64,000 nt of DNA from Mesorhizobium sp. SOD10 (lineage in GTDB: Bacteria; Pseudomonadota; Alphaproteobacteria; Rhizobiales; Rhizobiaceae): the NCBI GenBank assembly GCA_000824805.1, contig CCNA01000005.1, positions 62,001 to 126,000 on the forward strand, written 5' to 3'. Below, piece after piece: positions 46,451 through 56,264 of the stretch. The notes beneath the pieces were generated by a model. That model was not told where the DNA came from. It ran no database searches and worked only from the letters and a program-made list of their open reading frames with translations. Each line of letters begins with the position of its first letter. The first letter of the stretch is position 1. The translations under genes were made by a program, and so were the position numbers.

Positions 46451-47335
46451 ATGAATGCAGAAAAAACCGACGCGCCGCGCGCGGTCATCGTCATCTCCAG
46501 CCATGTCGCCCGCGGCTCGGTCGGCAACCGCGCGGCGGTGTTCGCGCTGGAGACGCTTGGTTTCCCGGTCTGGGCGGTGCCCACCGTCATTCTGCCCTGG
46601 CATCCGGGACACAGCCGCGCAACCCGCATCGTGCCGCCGCTCGACCAGTTCAAGGCGCTGATGGCCGATCTCGAGCGGGCGCCGTGGCTGGGCGAGGTGC
46701 GGGCCGTGCTGTCGGGCTATCTCGGCGAGGCGGGCCAGGCTGAGGCGGTGGCCTCGCTGGTCGGCGCCGTCAAGGAAAAGACGCCGAAGGCGCTTTACGT
46801 CTGCGATCCGGTGATGGGCGATTCCGGCGGGCTCTACGTGCCCGAGCCGACGGCCGTCGCCATGCGCGACAAATTGATGCCGATCGCCGATATCGCGACA
46901 CCCAACCGCTATGAGCTGGAATGGATGGCGGGCGCGCCGCTGCCCGACATCAAGGCGGTGACGGCGGCCGCGCTTCATGCCGGGCCGTCGACCATGCTGG
47001 TGACCTCGGCGCCGGCGATGATGACCGGCGGCATCGGGAATTTCCTGCTCGACGGCAGCCAGGCGCTGCTTGCCGAGCACCGCGTGATCGAGAGGCCGCC
47101 GAACGGGCTGGGCGACCTGACGGCCGCGGTCTATCTGGCGCGCGTTCTCTCCGGCCAGCCTCCGGTCAAGGCGCTGCAATCGACCACCGCCGCTGTCTAC
47201 GAGATCCTCGCCCGCACAGCCAAGCGCGGGGGTGACGAGCTGCAGCTCGAAACCGACGCGCAGAGCCTTTCCCATCCCATGGCCATGGTGCAGCTGCGCC
47301 ATCTGCTCCATCCCGGGCGGGACAAGCGGGCGTGA
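46451..47335 (+). CDS. pdxY: Pyridoxal kinase
   Basis: A 294-residue ribokinase-fold enzyme that phosphorylates pyridoxal in the vitamin B6 salvage pathway. It begins AVIVISSHVARGSVGNRAAVFALETLGF. The GYLGEAGQAEAV, YVCDPVMGDSGGLYV and ATPNRYELEWM segments and the anion-hole region NGLGDLTAAVYLA match PdxY/PdxK. Its TGA overlaps the GTG start of the next gene. Confidence 0.95.
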   Translation: MNAEKTDAPRAVIVISSHVARGSVGNRAAVFALETLGFPVWAVPTVILPWHPGHSRATRIVPPLDQFKALMADLERAPWLGEVRAVLSGYLGEAGQAEAVASLVGAVKEKTPKALYVCDPVMGDSGGLYVPEPTAVAMRDKLMPIADIATPNRYELEWMAGAPLPDIKAVTAAALHAGPSTMLVTSAPAMMTGGIGNFLLDGSQALLAEHRVIERPPNGLGDLTAAVYLARVLSGQPPVKALQSTTAAVYEILARTAKRGGDELQLETDAQSLSHPMAMVQLRHLLHPGRDKRA

Positions 47336-48093
47336 CGCCGGGTGGGCTGGCCGGCGTCGACGGCTGCAAGGCCGGCTGGATCGCCGTCCATCGGGAAGCA
47401 AACGCCGCGCCGTCGGTCACGGTCTTTCCGAGCTTCCAGGCGCTGCTCGATGCGCTGCCCGATGCCACCATCGCCGTCGACATGCCGATCGGCCTGCCGG
47501 ATTTTTCGCGCAGGGGCGGCCGCGGGCCGGAAGCGCTGGTGCGGCCGCTGCTCGGGGCGCGGCAATCGAGCGTCTTCGCCATTCCCTCGCGCGCGGCGCT
47601 CTATGCCGATACCAGTGACTTCACCACCGTCGAGGCTTGGTATGAAGCGCATCGGCGCGCGAGCGCGGTGGCGATGGAGACCTCCGATCCGCCGCGCGGC
47701 GTTTCCATCCAGGCCTTCGGTATCTTTTCGAAGATCCGCGAGATCGACACTTTGCTGATCGCAAAGCCGGAATTGCGTCACCGCATATTCGAATCCCATC
47801 CCGAAGTCGCCTTCTGCCGGCTGAACGGCGGCGCGGCGATGGTTCTGCCGAAGAAAATCAAGGGCGCGGTCAACCCGGCCGGCATGGAAGAGCGCAAGGC
47901 GCTGCTTTGCCGGCATGGCTACGAAAAGCGCTTCCTCGATCAGGCGCCGCCACGGGGTGCTGCGAGTGACGACTTCCTCGACGCGGCGGCGATGATGCTG
48001 ATTGCCGGACGTGTCGTCAGGGGCGAAGCGTTGCCTTCGCCCGATCCGCCGCTGGTGGACCGTTTCGGCATCCCGGTCGCCATCTGGGCCTGA
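47332..48093 (+). CDS. DUF429 family protein
   Basis: A 253-residue protein of the DUF429 (RNase H-like fold) family: GVDGCKAGWIAVH at the start, the acidic AVDMPIGLPD, FESHPEVAFCRLNG and the late SDDFLDAAAMMLIA with paired Asp. The acidic residues suggest a metal-dependent nuclease, but no activity is known. It starts at GTG 47332, overlapping the pdxY stop (GTGA). Confidence 0.88.
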   Translation: MTPGGLAGVDGCKAGWIAVHREANAAPSVTVFPSFQALLDALPDATIAVDMPIGLPDFSRRGGRGPEALVRPLLGARQSSVFAIPSRAALYADTSDFTTVEAWYEAHRRASAVAMETSDPPRGVSIQAFGIFSKIREIDTLLIAKPELRHRIFESHPEVAFCRLNGGAAMVLPKKIKGAVNPAGMEERKALLCRHGYEKRFLDQAPPRGAASDDFLDAAAMMLIAGRVVRGEALPSPDPPLVDRFGIPVAIWA

Positions 48094-48238
48094 CATCGAA
48101 TCATTGTTTTTGCCGCTTGATGCATAGCTTTGTCGCCAGCGCCGACAATTCTGCATTGCTCGCGGCGGGCTTTTGCCGCTACAGGCATTCCGATCGCCAC
48201 GACCTTGCCGCCTCAAACCCGGAAAGGCTTCCGCCGCC

Positions 48239-48880
48239 ATGCCGCATCTGCCCGAGCATCTGATCACTGGCTACCGCAACTTCATGAACGGCCGCTACCT
48301 CACCGAGAGCGGGCGCTACCGCTCGCTGGCGCGCGAGGGCCAAGCGCCCGAGACGATGATCGTCGCTTGCTGCGATTCGCGCTCGGCGCCGGAAGCGATC
48401 TTCGATGCCGGTCCCGGCGAGCTCTTCGTGTTGCGCAATGTCGCCAATCTGGTGCCGCCCTACGAGCCGGACGGCGAATACCACTCGACCTCGGCCGCGC
48501 TCGAATTCGCGGTGCAGAGCCTGAAGGTCAAGAACATTGTGGTGATGGGCCACGGCCGCTGCGGCGGCATCCGTGCCGCTCTCGACACCAATTCCTCGCC
48601 GCTGTCGCCCGGCGACTTCATCGGCAAATGGATGAGCCTAATCGCGCCGGCCGCCGAGACCGTGGCCTCCAGCACCATGATGACGGCAACCGAGCGCCAG
48701 ACGGCGCTGGAGCGTATTTCCGTCCGCTACTCCATCGCCAATCTCAGGACCTTTCCCTGCGTCTCGATCCTCGAGGGCAAGGGCAAGCTCTCGCTCTACG
48801 GCGCATGGTTCGACATCTCGACCGGGGAGCTGTGGGTGATGAACAAGGAAACCGGCGATTTCGAGCGGCCCGAGCTGTAG
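48239..48880 (+). CDS. Beta-class carbonic anhydrase
   Basis: A 213-residue zinc enzyme that interconverts CO2 and bicarbonate. Zinc ligands are in IVACCDSRSAPE (Cys, Asp) and VMGHGRCGGIRA (His, Cys). YLTESGRYRSLAREGQAPE and FVLRNVANLVPPYE are typical of the proteobacterial beta class. I chose the ATG at 48239, preceded by GGAAAGG. Followed after 11 bp by a small secreted protein. Confidence 0.95.
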   Translation: MPHLPEHLITGYRNFMNGRYLTESGRYRSLAREGQAPETMIVACCDSRSAPEAIFDAGPGELFVLRNVANLVPPYEPDGEYHSTSAALEFAVQSLKVKNIVVMGHGRCGGIRAALDTNSSPLSPGDFIGKWMSLIAPAAETVASSTMMTATERQTALERISVRYSIANLRTFPCVSILEGKGKLSLYGAWFDISTGELWVMNKETGDFERPEL

Positions 48881-48891
48881 GGGAGAGATTG

Positions 48892-49308
48892 ATGCAGCGA
48901 AGCTGGTGGAGGATATTTCTGACGGCGGTGTTGCTGCTGTCCTGGCTCGTTCGCGCCAGCGCCGATGACCGCGCCATCATCGACCGCTGGTATTCGGCGC
49001 TGCTGGTCGCCGACCGCACCGAATTGTCCGACCTGCTTGCCGATGACGTGCGCATGAAGCTCGACGATATCGGCGTCGTCCAGACCAAAGAGGATTTCAT
49101 CGCCTCGATCGACGAATGGCAGGGCGCGGTCGCAGGCGCGGCGATACGTCATCGCATCGAAAAGAGCGAGAACGGTGAGACCACGGTGCTCGCCTGCTAC
49201 GATTTTCCGAGCAACGACACGCTGATGCGCGAGACTTTCACCGTCGCCGGCGGCCGCATTATCGCCAGCACGCAGACGGCGGTGGCGCAGGACTGCAGCG
49301 CCTATTGA
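48892..49308 (+). CDS. Secreted NTF2-like (SnoaL-fold) protein
   Basis: A 138-residue protein with a signal peptide (MQRSWWRIFLTAVLLLSWLVRASA) and an NTF2-like domain (RAIIDRWYSALLVADRTELSDLLADDVRMKL, then TKEDFIASIDEWQGAV). Two Cys residues near the end (LACYDF and AQDCSAY) could form a disulfide. GGGGAGAG precedes the ATG. Probably co-transcribed with the carbonic anhydrase. Function unknown. Confidence 0.8.
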   Translation: MQRSWWRIFLTAVLLLSWLVRASADDRAIIDRWYSALLVADRTELSDLLADDVRMKLDDIGVVQTKEDFIASIDEWQGAVAGAAIRHRIEKSENGETTVLACYDFPSNDTLMRETFTVAGGRIIASTQTAVAQDCSAY

Positions 49309-49392
49309 GGCGAGCCTGAGTTGCGCTGCACGCGGCACCGCCCTACATCGGGGCTGCCCTCCGCCTATCGAAACTCCCTGTTGGATCCGCCC

Positions 49393-51441
49393 ATGTCAAA
49401 AACCGTCGACCTCGCCGCCCATCCGCTGACCGTCTGGCAGGGGCCGCTCGGCCTGCCGGATTTCTCGCGCATCGGCGACAATGATTTCGGTCCGGTTTTC
49501 GACGCGGCGCTTGCGGCGCATCAGGCCGAGATCGACGCGATCGCCGGCAACAGCGAGACGGCGACCATTGAGAACACTCTGGCCGCATTGGAACTCGCCG
49601 GCGAGCCGCTCGACCATGTCTCGTCGATCTTCTGGTGCCGCGCCGGCGCCCACACCAACGACACCATCCAGGCGATGGAGCGTGAGGTTTCGCCGAAGAT
49701 GTCCAGGCATTTCTCGGCGATCTCGATGAACGAGAAGCTGTTTGCCCGCATCGACGACCTCTACCAGCGGCGTGACAGCCTGAAGCTCGATCCCGAAACG
49801 CTGCGCGTCCTGGAGAAGACCTGGAAGGGCTTTGTCCGGTCGGGCGCGAAGCTCGACGGCGAAGGCAAGAAGCGGCTTGCGGCCATCAACGAGGAGCTCT
49901 CCTCGCTCGGCACCAAATTCGGCCAGAACGTGCTCGCCGACGAGCGCGACTGGGCGCTGTTCCTCGACGAGGCCGATCTTGCCGGCCTGCCCGACTTCCT
50001 GAAGAGCGCCATGGCGGAAGCGGCCGAGATGCGCGGCCAGAAAGGCCGCTATGCGGTGACGCTGTCTCGCTCGATCTACGAGCCGTTCTCGACCTTCTCC
50101 GAGCGCCGCGACCTGCGCGAGATCGCGTTCAAAGCCTTCATCATGCGCGGCCAGAATGGCGGCGCCTCCGACAACACCGATGTCGTGCGCGACATGCTGA
50201 AGCTGCGCGCCGAGAAGGCGAAGCTCCTGGGCTACGATTCCTTCGCGGCGCTGAAGCTCGACGACACGATGGCGAAGACGCCGAAGGCCGTGCACGACCT
50301 GCTCGATCCGGTGTGGGAAAAGGCGCTGGAGAAAGCCGCCGCCGACCAGAAGGAACTGGAGCGGCTGGCGGCGGAAGCCGGCAGCAACGAGAAATTCGCG
50401 GCCTGGGACTGGCGCTTCTACCAGGAGAAGCTGCGCGCCGAGAAATTCGCCTTCGACGAGGCTGAGCTGAAGCCATATTTGCAGCTCGAGCGTGTCATCG
50501 AGGCCTGCTTCGATGTGGCGACACGCCTGTTCGGCATCAGTTTCGAGGAAAAGAAGGGCATTGCCGCCTGGCATCCCGATGCGCGCGTCTTCGTGGTGAA
50601 GAATGCCGATGGCAGCGAACGCGGCCTGTTCCTGGCCGACTATTTCGCGCGGCCCTCCAAACGCTCCGGCGCCTGGATGAGCGCACTCAAGTCCGGCTAC
50701 AAGCTCGGCCAAGGCGCCAAGCCGGTGATCTACAACATCATGAATTTCGCCAAGCCGCCGGCCGGCGAGGCAGCGCTTCTGTCGGTCGATGAGGCGAAGA
50801 CGTTGTTCCACGAGTTCGGCCACGCGCTGCACGGCATGCTGACCGACGTCACCTGGCCGTCGGTCTCCGGCACGTCGGTCAGCCGCGATTTCGTCGAACT
50901 GCCCTCGCAGCTTTACGAGCATTGGCTGACGGTGCCGGCGGTGTTGGAAAAGCATGCGCTGCACGTCAAGACCGGCAAGCCGATGCCGAAGGCGCTGCTC
51001 GACAAGATGCTCGCCGCCCGCACCTTCGGTGCTGGCTTCGCTACGGTCGAGTTCACCGCCTCGGCGCTGATCGACATGGCTTATCACGCGCGGCCGGACG
51101 CGCCTGCCGAGCCGCTTCGCTACGAGGCCGAGACGCTGGAAAGGCTGCATATGCCGGATACGATCGCGATGCGCCACCGCACTCCGCATTTCGGCCATGT
51201 CTTCGCCGGCGACGGATATTCAGCCGGCTATTATTCCTACATGTGGTCGGAAGTGCTCGACGCCGACGCCTTCTCGGCTTTCGAGGAGACGGGCGATGCC
51301 TTCAATCCGGAACTCGCCGAGCGGCTGCGCAAGAACATCTATGCCGCAGGTGGGTCGAAGGATCCGGAGGAGCTTTACACCGCCTTCCGCGGCAAGATGC
51401 CTTCGCCTGAGGCGATGATGGTGAAGCGGGGGCTGGTGTGA
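49393..51441 (+). CDS. dcp: M3 family zinc metallopeptidase (Dcp/oligopeptidase A type)
   Basis: A 682-residue cytoplasmic peptidase that degrades short peptides. The zinc site is LFHEFGHALHGMLTDV (HExxH) with a downstream Glu in SGTSVSRDFVELPSQLYEHW. Length and the C-terminal AGYYSYMWSEVLDADAFSAF region match M3A enzymes. No signal peptide. I chose the ATG at 49393 (MSKTVDL); longer frames lack support. The stop codon is at the edge of a family C repeat. Confidence 0.94.
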   Translation: MSKTVDLAAHPLTVWQGPLGLPDFSRIGDNDFGPVFDAALAAHQAEIDAIAGNSETATIENTLAALELAGEPLDHVSSIFWCRAGAHTNDTIQAMEREVSPKMSRHFSAISMNEKLFARIDDLYQRRDSLKLDPETLRVLEKTWKGFVRSGAKLDGEGKKRLAAINEELSSLGTKFGQNVLADERDWALFLDEADLAGLPDFLKSAMAEAAEMRGQKGRYAVTLSRSIYEPFSTFSERRDLREIAFKAFIMRGQNGGASDNTDVVRDMLKLRAEKAKLLGYDSFAALKLDDTMAKTPKAVHDLLDPVWEKALEKAAADQKELERLAAEAGSNEKFAAWDWRFYQEKLRAEKFAFDEAELKPYLQLERVIEACFDVATRLFGISFEEKKGIAAWHPDARVFVVKNADGSERGLFLADYFARPSKRSGAWMSALKSGYKLGQGAKPVIYNIMNFAKPPAGEAALLSVDEAKTLFHEFGHALHGMLTDVTWPSVSGTSVSRDFVELPSQLYEHWLTVPAVLEKHALHVKTGKPMPKALLDKMLAARTFGAGFATVEFTASALIDMAYHARPDAPAEPLRYEAETLERLHMPDTIAMRHRTPHFGHVFAGDGYSAGYYSYMWSEVLDADAFSAFEETGDAFNPELAERLRKNIYAAGGSKDPEELYTAFRGKMPSPEAMMVKRGLV

Positions 51442-51488
51442 TTGGCCCCCTTGTGGGGGAGATGGCCGGCAGGCCAGAGGGGGGCGCT
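51441..51488. repeat. Family C repeat, copy 3
   Basis: ATTGGCCCCCTTGTGGGGG, then AGATGGCCGGCAGGCCAGAG and GGGGGCGC. It abuts the dcp stop and is inverted with respect to copy 4. The two would pair across about 85 bp between the convergent dcp and M81 genes. Confidence 0.8.
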
Positions 51489-51552
51489 GTCCCGCCGACA
51501 TCTCAGTTCATCATAGCCCCGCCGACATCCCGCTTGGGTCTTGTTACCCAAG

Positions 51553-53097
51553 CTAAGCGAGGTCGCGATCCTTCGCGCCCCCCTCTGCCCTGCCGGGCAT
51601 CTCCCCCACAAGGGGGGAGATTGGCTGTTTCCAAGGATCCGCCACCCTCGGCCAGATCGGCCGGTTCAGCTTCCTGTAATCCGTCACCGCCGGGTTGCTC
51701 GGATAGGAACTCGGCGCAGCCACATAGATGATCTCGGCGGCGATCGGCGCGAAGCCGGCGTAGAAATGGTTGGTCGACTTGATCAGGAGGACGTCCTTCG
51801 ACAGCGGATCGATGCCGATGTTGGAGAAGACATCCGGCTCGAAAGTCTGGGTGCGGTTGGTGTTCAAGATGACGTCGACCTCGGTGCCTTCGATCCGCAC
51901 CACCGCCGATGGGCCTAGCGTCACACGGCTCGGCCCGAAGCTTTGCCAGCCTTCGCTGACCGCCCTCAGCACGGTGACGCGCGCGTCGATCGGTTCGCCG
52001 GCCTGAGGGCCGGCCTTGCCGCCGAAGCGCAGGTCGATGACCGCACTTTCGCCGGCGGCGTGGCAGAAGGTGACCGCGATCGGATCCCAGATCGTCGCCA
52101 CGCCGACCTTCGTCACGCCACGCGCAAGCAACTCGCGCAGCACGATGGTGCCGTCGCCCGGCACGCCGCCCCCCGGATTGTCCCAGATGTCGGCGATCAC
52201 CGCCGGCTTGTCCTTGCGCGTCGAGCGCACTGCAAGCGCCTGCTCGATACCGGCCGAGGCGGACAGCATCGTCATGGCCGTTTTTTCCCGCAGCGCATAG
52301 AGCTCGCGTCCCAGCGTCTCGGCGAGTTGGTCGCCCTTTTCCTTGTCGTTGTCGGTGACGACCAGGATGCGGGTGCCCATCTCCGGCACATCGGCGGCCA
52401 TGAAGCCGTGGATGACCGACACCGACAGCACACCGTCCTTGCCATGCAGCGCCTTGATCCTGTCGACGAACGAACGCATCGGCTCGCGGCTGGTCGGCAG
52501 CACCTGGATCATGCGGCAGTCGAAGGTGGAGATGATAGGCTTGATGTCGCCGCGCGCCGCGGCAAGTCCGAGCTCGACGACATGCTCGCCGCGCTCATAG
52601 AAATCGGTGTGTGGGAATTCGAGGAAATAGGCCATGACATCGCAGGCCGCGACGCGCTTCGGCGTCAGATGGCTGTGCGGGTCGAATTCCGAGGCGATCA
52701 CGACGTTCGGGCCGACGATGGCGCGCACGCGCTCCAGCAGATCGCCCTCGCAGTCGTCATAGCCCTGCGCCACCATGGCGCCATGCAGACCAAGGATCAC
52801 CGCATCGACCGGCAAGGCGGCCTTGAGCTGGTCGAGAATCTCGTCGCGCAACGCCTCGTAGGTCTGCCGCTGTACCAGGCCGCCGGGTTCCGCCCAGGTA
52901 GCGGTGCCTTCGATGACAGTCAGCCCGTCCTTGTCCGCGCGCTTGCGCAAAGCCACGATCGGCGAGGAGCACAGCGTAGGCGTCTCCGGATGTTTTCCCG
53001 GGCCGGCATAGAAAGCCATCTCGAAGGAAGCCCGGTCGGTCGGGACCGGCGAGAAGGTGTTGGTTTCCGTCGCCAGCGAGGCGGTGAAGATGCGCAT
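51553..53097 (-). CDS. M81 family metallopeptidase (MlrC/microcystinase-like)
   Basis: A 514-residue protein of the MlrC family: MRIFTASLATETNTFSPVPTDR at the start, VDAVILGLHGAMVAQGYDDCEGDLL with His/Asp, SEFDPHSHLT, and DIWDNPGGGVPGDGT. Despite the name, most members are thought to act on small amides or peptides. I chose the ATG at 53097. The last 20-odd residues (from PISPLVGEMPGRAEGG on) are encoded by family C repeat copy 4 and are not part of the family. It lies downstream of the ABC permease genes on the same strand. Confidence 0.92.
   Translation of the reverse strand: MRIFTASLATETNTFSPVPTDRASFEMAFYAGPGKHPETPTLCSSPIVALRKRADKDGLTVIEGTATWAEPGGLVQRQTYEALRDEILDQLKAALPVDAVILGLHGAMVAQGYDDCEGDLLERVRAIVGPNVVIASEFDPHSHLTPKRVAACDVMAYFLEFPHTDFYERGEHVVELGLAAARGDIKPIISTFDCRMIQVLPTSREPMRSFVDRIKALHGKDGVLSVSVIHGFMAADVPEMGTRILVVTDNDKEKGDQLAETLGRELYALREKTAMTMLSASAGIEQALAVRSTRKDKPAVIADIWDNPGGGVPGDGTIVLRELLARGVTKVGVATIWDPIAVTFCHAAGESAVIDLRFGGKAGPQAGEPIDARVTVLRAVSEGWQSFGPSRVTLGPSAVVRIEGTEVDVILNTNRTQTFEPDVFSNIGIDPLSKDVLLIKSTNHFYAGFAPIAAEIIYVAAPSSYPSNPAVTDYRKLNRPIWPRVADPWKQPISPLVGEMPGRAEGGAKDRDLA
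51574..51624. repeat. Family C repeat, copy 4 (inside the M81 coding end)
   Basis: GCGCCCCCCTCTGCCCTGCC followed by GGGCATCTCCCCCACAAGG and GGGGAGATT. Read on the minus strand it codes for the SPLVGEMPGRAEGGA tail of the M81 protein. It is the inverted partner of copy 3. Confidence 0.82.
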
Positions 53098-53125
53098 GAA
53101 AGCTCCGTAAGGACTCTTTGTTTTC

Positions 53126-53169
53126 GCAATTCCGGACGGAAACCCGCCGCACACTTTTCCTGGAATTGC
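53126..53169 (+). repeat. Family A repeat, copy 6
   Basis: GCAATTCC and GGAATTGC bound a 44-bp element similar to copy 1, with CGCCGCACAC in the loop. It lies in the 80-bp gap between the ABC permease stop and the M81 start, where it could separate expression of the two. Confidence 0.85.
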
Positions 53170-53177
53170 TGGGATTG

Positions 53178-54005
53178 CTATTTAACGGCACCGAGCGCCA
53201 GTCCGCGGACGAGGTAACGCTGCAGCCAGATGAAGAGGATCGCTACCGGCAGCGTCGCCAAGAGCGTGGCCGCCATGACATGGTGCCATTCGATCGTATA
53301 GCGGCCGGCGACCAGCGAGAAAACCTGGATCGGCAGCGTGTAGCTTTCCTGGCTGCGCAGCATGGTGAGCGCGACCACGAACTCATTCCAGGCGTTGATG
53401 AAGGTGAAGATCGCCGTCACCGCGATCGCCGGCAGGCAGAGGGGCAGGAAGACCTTGCGCAGCGTCAGCCAGCGGCCGGCCCCCTCCATCCAAGCGGCTT
53501 CCTCGAGGTCGCGCGGGATGGTGTCAAAATAGCTCTGCAGCATCCACACGGTAAAGGCGACGTTGAAGGCCATGTAGATGAAGCCGAGCGCCGTCGTGCT
53601 TTCGACCAGCCCCCAGGCGGCCATCAGCCGGAACAGGCCGAGCACCAGCACGATCGGCGAGATCATCTGCGAAATCAGAAGGAACTGGCGGAACGCGCCA
53701 TAGCCGGCAAAGCGGAAGCGCGACATGGCGTAGGCTGCCGGCACCGAGATCAGGATGGCGCCGATCGTCGCCAGCGCCGAAACATAGAGCGAGTTGATGA
53801 GCGCCTGGCCGAAACCGGTCGCCACCCACATGTCGGCGAAGTTTGACCAGTGGAACTCGCTCGGCCACCAGGTCGGTGAGAGCACCTCCGGCCGCGGCTT
53901 GACCGCGGTGAGGAACATCACCGCGAAGGGAAAGATCGTCACCATGATCAGCGGCAGAAGCAGCAGCCAGGCGATGATTGTGCGTTTCATCTTGCCGTTT
54001 CTCAT
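53178..54005 (-). CDS. Sugar ABC transporter permease (MalG/UgpE-like)
   Basis: A 275-residue inner-membrane permease with about six helices. The cytoplasmic EAA loop is [27 protein letters not shown], and [26 protein letters not shown] is typical of CUT1 sugar transporters. Its ATG overlaps the stop of the upstream permease (ATGA). It forms the channel with that partner. Confidence 0.93.
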   Translation of the reverse strand: MRNGKMKRTIIAWLLLLPLIMVTIFPFAVMFLTAVKPRPEVLSPTWWPSEFHWSNFADMWVATGFGQALINSLYVSALATIGAILISVPAAYAMSRFRFAGYGAFRQFLLISQMISPIVLVLGLFRLMAAWGLVESTTALGFIYMAFNVAFTVWMLQSYFDTIPRDLEEAAWMEGAGRWLTLRKVFLPLCLPAIAVTAIFTFINAWNEFVVALTMLRSQESYTLPIQVFSLVAGRYTIEWHHVMAATLLATLPVAILFIWLQRYLVRGLALGAVK

Positions 54006-54871
54006 GCGCGCTGCTCTCGCATGGCCAGGCGCACATAAATCATCGTGAAGACGAGCAGGATGGCGAACATCACCAGCGACACGCCGGAAGCCTCGCCCAG
54101 TTTGCCGATGCGGAAGGCGAGCTTGTAGAGATGTGTGACCAGAATGTCGGTCGAGTTTGCCGGCCCGCCTTGAGTCATCACCCAGATGATCGGGAAGGAG
54201 TTGAAGACATAGATGGTGTTGAGCACGATGGCGATGTTGATGAACGGCTTCAGCAACGGAAAGGTGATCTCGCGGAACTGCTGCAAGAGCGTCGCACCCT
54301 CGAGCGCGGCCGCCTCATAGAGATCGTCGGGGATCGAGGACAGGCCGCCGAGGAAGATGGTGGTGGTGAACGGCACCGTCACCAGGATGCCGATCAGCAC
54401 CTGCATCGGGAAGGCGGTCTCGGCGCTCGCCAGCCATTGGATGTTCTGGCTGATAAGCCCAAGTTTCATCAGCGCCGAATTCAGCATGCCACTTTCGCCG
54501 TTGAGCGCCCAACGCCAGACCACCGCGGTCATGGTCAGCGACACCGCCCAGGGCAACATGATGATGACGCGGGCGAGGCCGCGTCCGTAGAAATCCATGT
54601 TGAGGATCATCGCCACCGGGATAGAAAGAAGCAGCGCGCCGCCGACGACCAGCACCGTCCACAGCCCGGTGCGCCAGAGAGCGGCGACGAAATCCGGGTC
54701 GGCGGCAAGCGCCGAGAAATTAGCCAGGCCGCTGAATTCGCGAAGCTGGCCAAAGCGATTCACATCATGCGTCGATATCTGGACAAGGTCCCAGACCGGC
54801 CAGAAGATCACCACCGCCGCCAGGAGCAGGCTGGGCAGCGTCAGCAGGTAGGGCAGGATCCGGCTTTGCAT
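54002..54871 (-). CDS. Sugar ABC transporter permease (MalF/UgpA-like)
   Basis: A 289-residue permease with six helices and the EAA loop [25 protein letters not shown]. The first helix is [20 protein letters not shown]. It lies about 105 bp downstream of the binding-protein gene in a CUT1-type operon. The ATPase is encoded on the opposite strand in the divergent arm. Confidence 0.93.
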   Translation of the reverse strand: MQSRILPYLLTLPSLLLAAVVIFWPVWDLVQISTHDVNRFGQLREFSGLANFSALAADPDFVAALWRTGLWTVLVVGGALLLSIPVAMILNMDFYGRGLARVIIMLPWAVSLTMTAVVWRWALNGESGMLNSALMKLGLISQNIQWLASAETAFPMQVLIGILVTVPFTTTIFLGGLSSIPDDLYEAAALEGATLLQQFREITFPLLKPFINIAIVLNTIYVFNSFPIIWVMTQGGPANSTDILVTHLYKLAFRIGKLGEASGVSLVMFAILLVFTMIYVRLAMREQRA

Positions 54872-54976
54872 CGGCTGGATGGCACCGTGTTGCAGTGAAG
54901 ATGGCTTTGCACCGGCCGAAAGATGTGGCGCGCTCCGACGAAGTGGAGCGCGCCACGGGCGCAGGGAGATACGCCC

Positions 54977-56209
54977 TTATTTCTTCTTGAGCACCGCGTT
55001 CGCCTTGTCGGCCGCATCCTTCAGGGCCGCTTCCGGCGTGGCGCTGCCGAGATAGATCTTCTGCATGGCGTCCGACGTGATCTGGGCGATCTCTTCCCAG
55101 CCCGGGATGACCGGCGCGAAGCGGGCGTTGGGCAACAACGCGGTGAAGGCGGCGAGGTCGGCGTTGTTGACGTAATAGTCCATCTTCGCCTCTTCCTTGT
55201 TCACCGGCAGGAAGCCTTCGCCCTGCGTGAACTTGGCGCGCTGCTCCTTGGTGAACAGGAAGTCGAGCAGCTTCCAGGCCTCGTCCTTGTTCTTGGAGTT
55301 CTTGAACATAATGATGCTATCGGTCACGCCATAAGTGCCGCGCGCGCCGGTCGGGCCAGCCGGAATGGCGGCGACGCCGTACTTCAGCTTCGGCGCTTCT
55401 TCCTTGATCTGGTTGGACAGGAAGGGCGCGGTGATCATCATGCCGACCTTGCCTTGCTTGAACAGGTTCTGCACGTCCTCGCGGTTATTGGAGGTGACGC
55501 CGGGTTCCGTCAGGCCCTCGTCGATCATCGATTTGTAGAGCTTGGCTGCCTCGAGCGCGCCGGGCGTGCCCAAACCGGACGTGCCATCCTTGTTGAGGAT
55601 CTCGGTACCGAACGACCACATCGCGTAGTAGTAATAGACGTCGGTCTCGATCTCCTTGCCCTGCAGGCCATAGCCGAAGGCGCCGACCGCCTTTATCTTG
55701 CGCGCGTCCTCCTGCAGCTCGGTCCAGGTGGCCGGCGGCTTGGCGATGCCGGCCTTCTCGAACAGCTCCTTGTTGTAATACATGGCGCGCGCCGAGGCGG
55801 CGATCGGCAAGCCGTAAGTGTGGCCGTCCATGATTGAGGGCTGCAGGAAGGTGTCGATGAAGCGGTCCTTGAACTCGGGCGTGATGTAGCTGTCGAGCGG
55901 CTCGGCGACATCCTGCTGCACGAAGTCGATCAGCCAGCGCGTGCCGATGATCGAGAGGTCCGCATTGGTGCCGGCGGTGATGTCGGTGGTGAGTTTCTGC
56001 AAGAGCACGTCCCACGGCACCACTTCATATTTGATGGTGATGCCGGGATTGGCCGCTTCGAATTCCTTCTTCACCTCTTCGAAATAGGGGCCGGTCTTGG
56101 CGCTGTATTCGGCAACGGTGACGCGCACCTCGCCGGCATCGGCTGGTGCTGCAAAAGCCAGCATGCTCATTCCGGCCAACAGGCCGACAGTCCATTTCGC
56201 AAGGCTCAT
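54977..56209 (-). CDS. Extracellular sugar-binding protein of a CUT1 ABC transporter
   Basis: A 410-residue periplasmic binding protein (SBP_bac_1 type). The signal peptide ends near PADAGEVRV. AANPGITIKYEVVPWDVLLQKLTTDITAG and GLPIAASARAMYYNKELFEKAGI are typical of the maltose/glycerol-3-phosphate-like group. GGGAGAG lies before the ATG. First gene of the leftward arm. The ligand is not identifiable. Confidence 0.93.
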   Translation of the reverse strand: MSLAKWTVGLLAGMSMLAFAAPADAGEVRVTVAEYSAKTGPYFEEVKKEFEAANPGITIKYEVVPWDVLLQKLTTDITAGTNADLSIIGTRWLIDFVQQDVAEPLDSYITPEFKDRFIDTFLQPSIMDGHTYGLPIAASARAMYYNKELFEKAGIAKPPATWTELQEDARKIKAVGAFGYGLQGKEIETDVYYYYAMWSFGTEILNKDGTSGLGTPGALEAAKLYKSMIDEGLTEPGVTSNNREDVQNLFKQGKVGMMITAPFLSNQIKEEAPKLKYGVAAIPAGPTGARGTYGVTDSIIMFKNSKNKDEAWKLLDFLFTKEQRAKFTQGEGFLPVNKEEAKMDYYVNNADLAAFTALLPNARFAPVIPGWEEIAQITSDAMQKIYLGSATPEAALKDAADKANAVLKKK

Positions 56210-56264
56210 CTGATCTCTCCCATTGATGCCCCGTGGGCGCCTGACTCTTATGCGCGCAGGATTT

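Noticed and set aside
49396..51198. A 600-codon open frame antisense to the M3 peptidase
   Set aside because: The sense strand carries HEFGH and full family similarity. The antisense frame reflects GC bias only.
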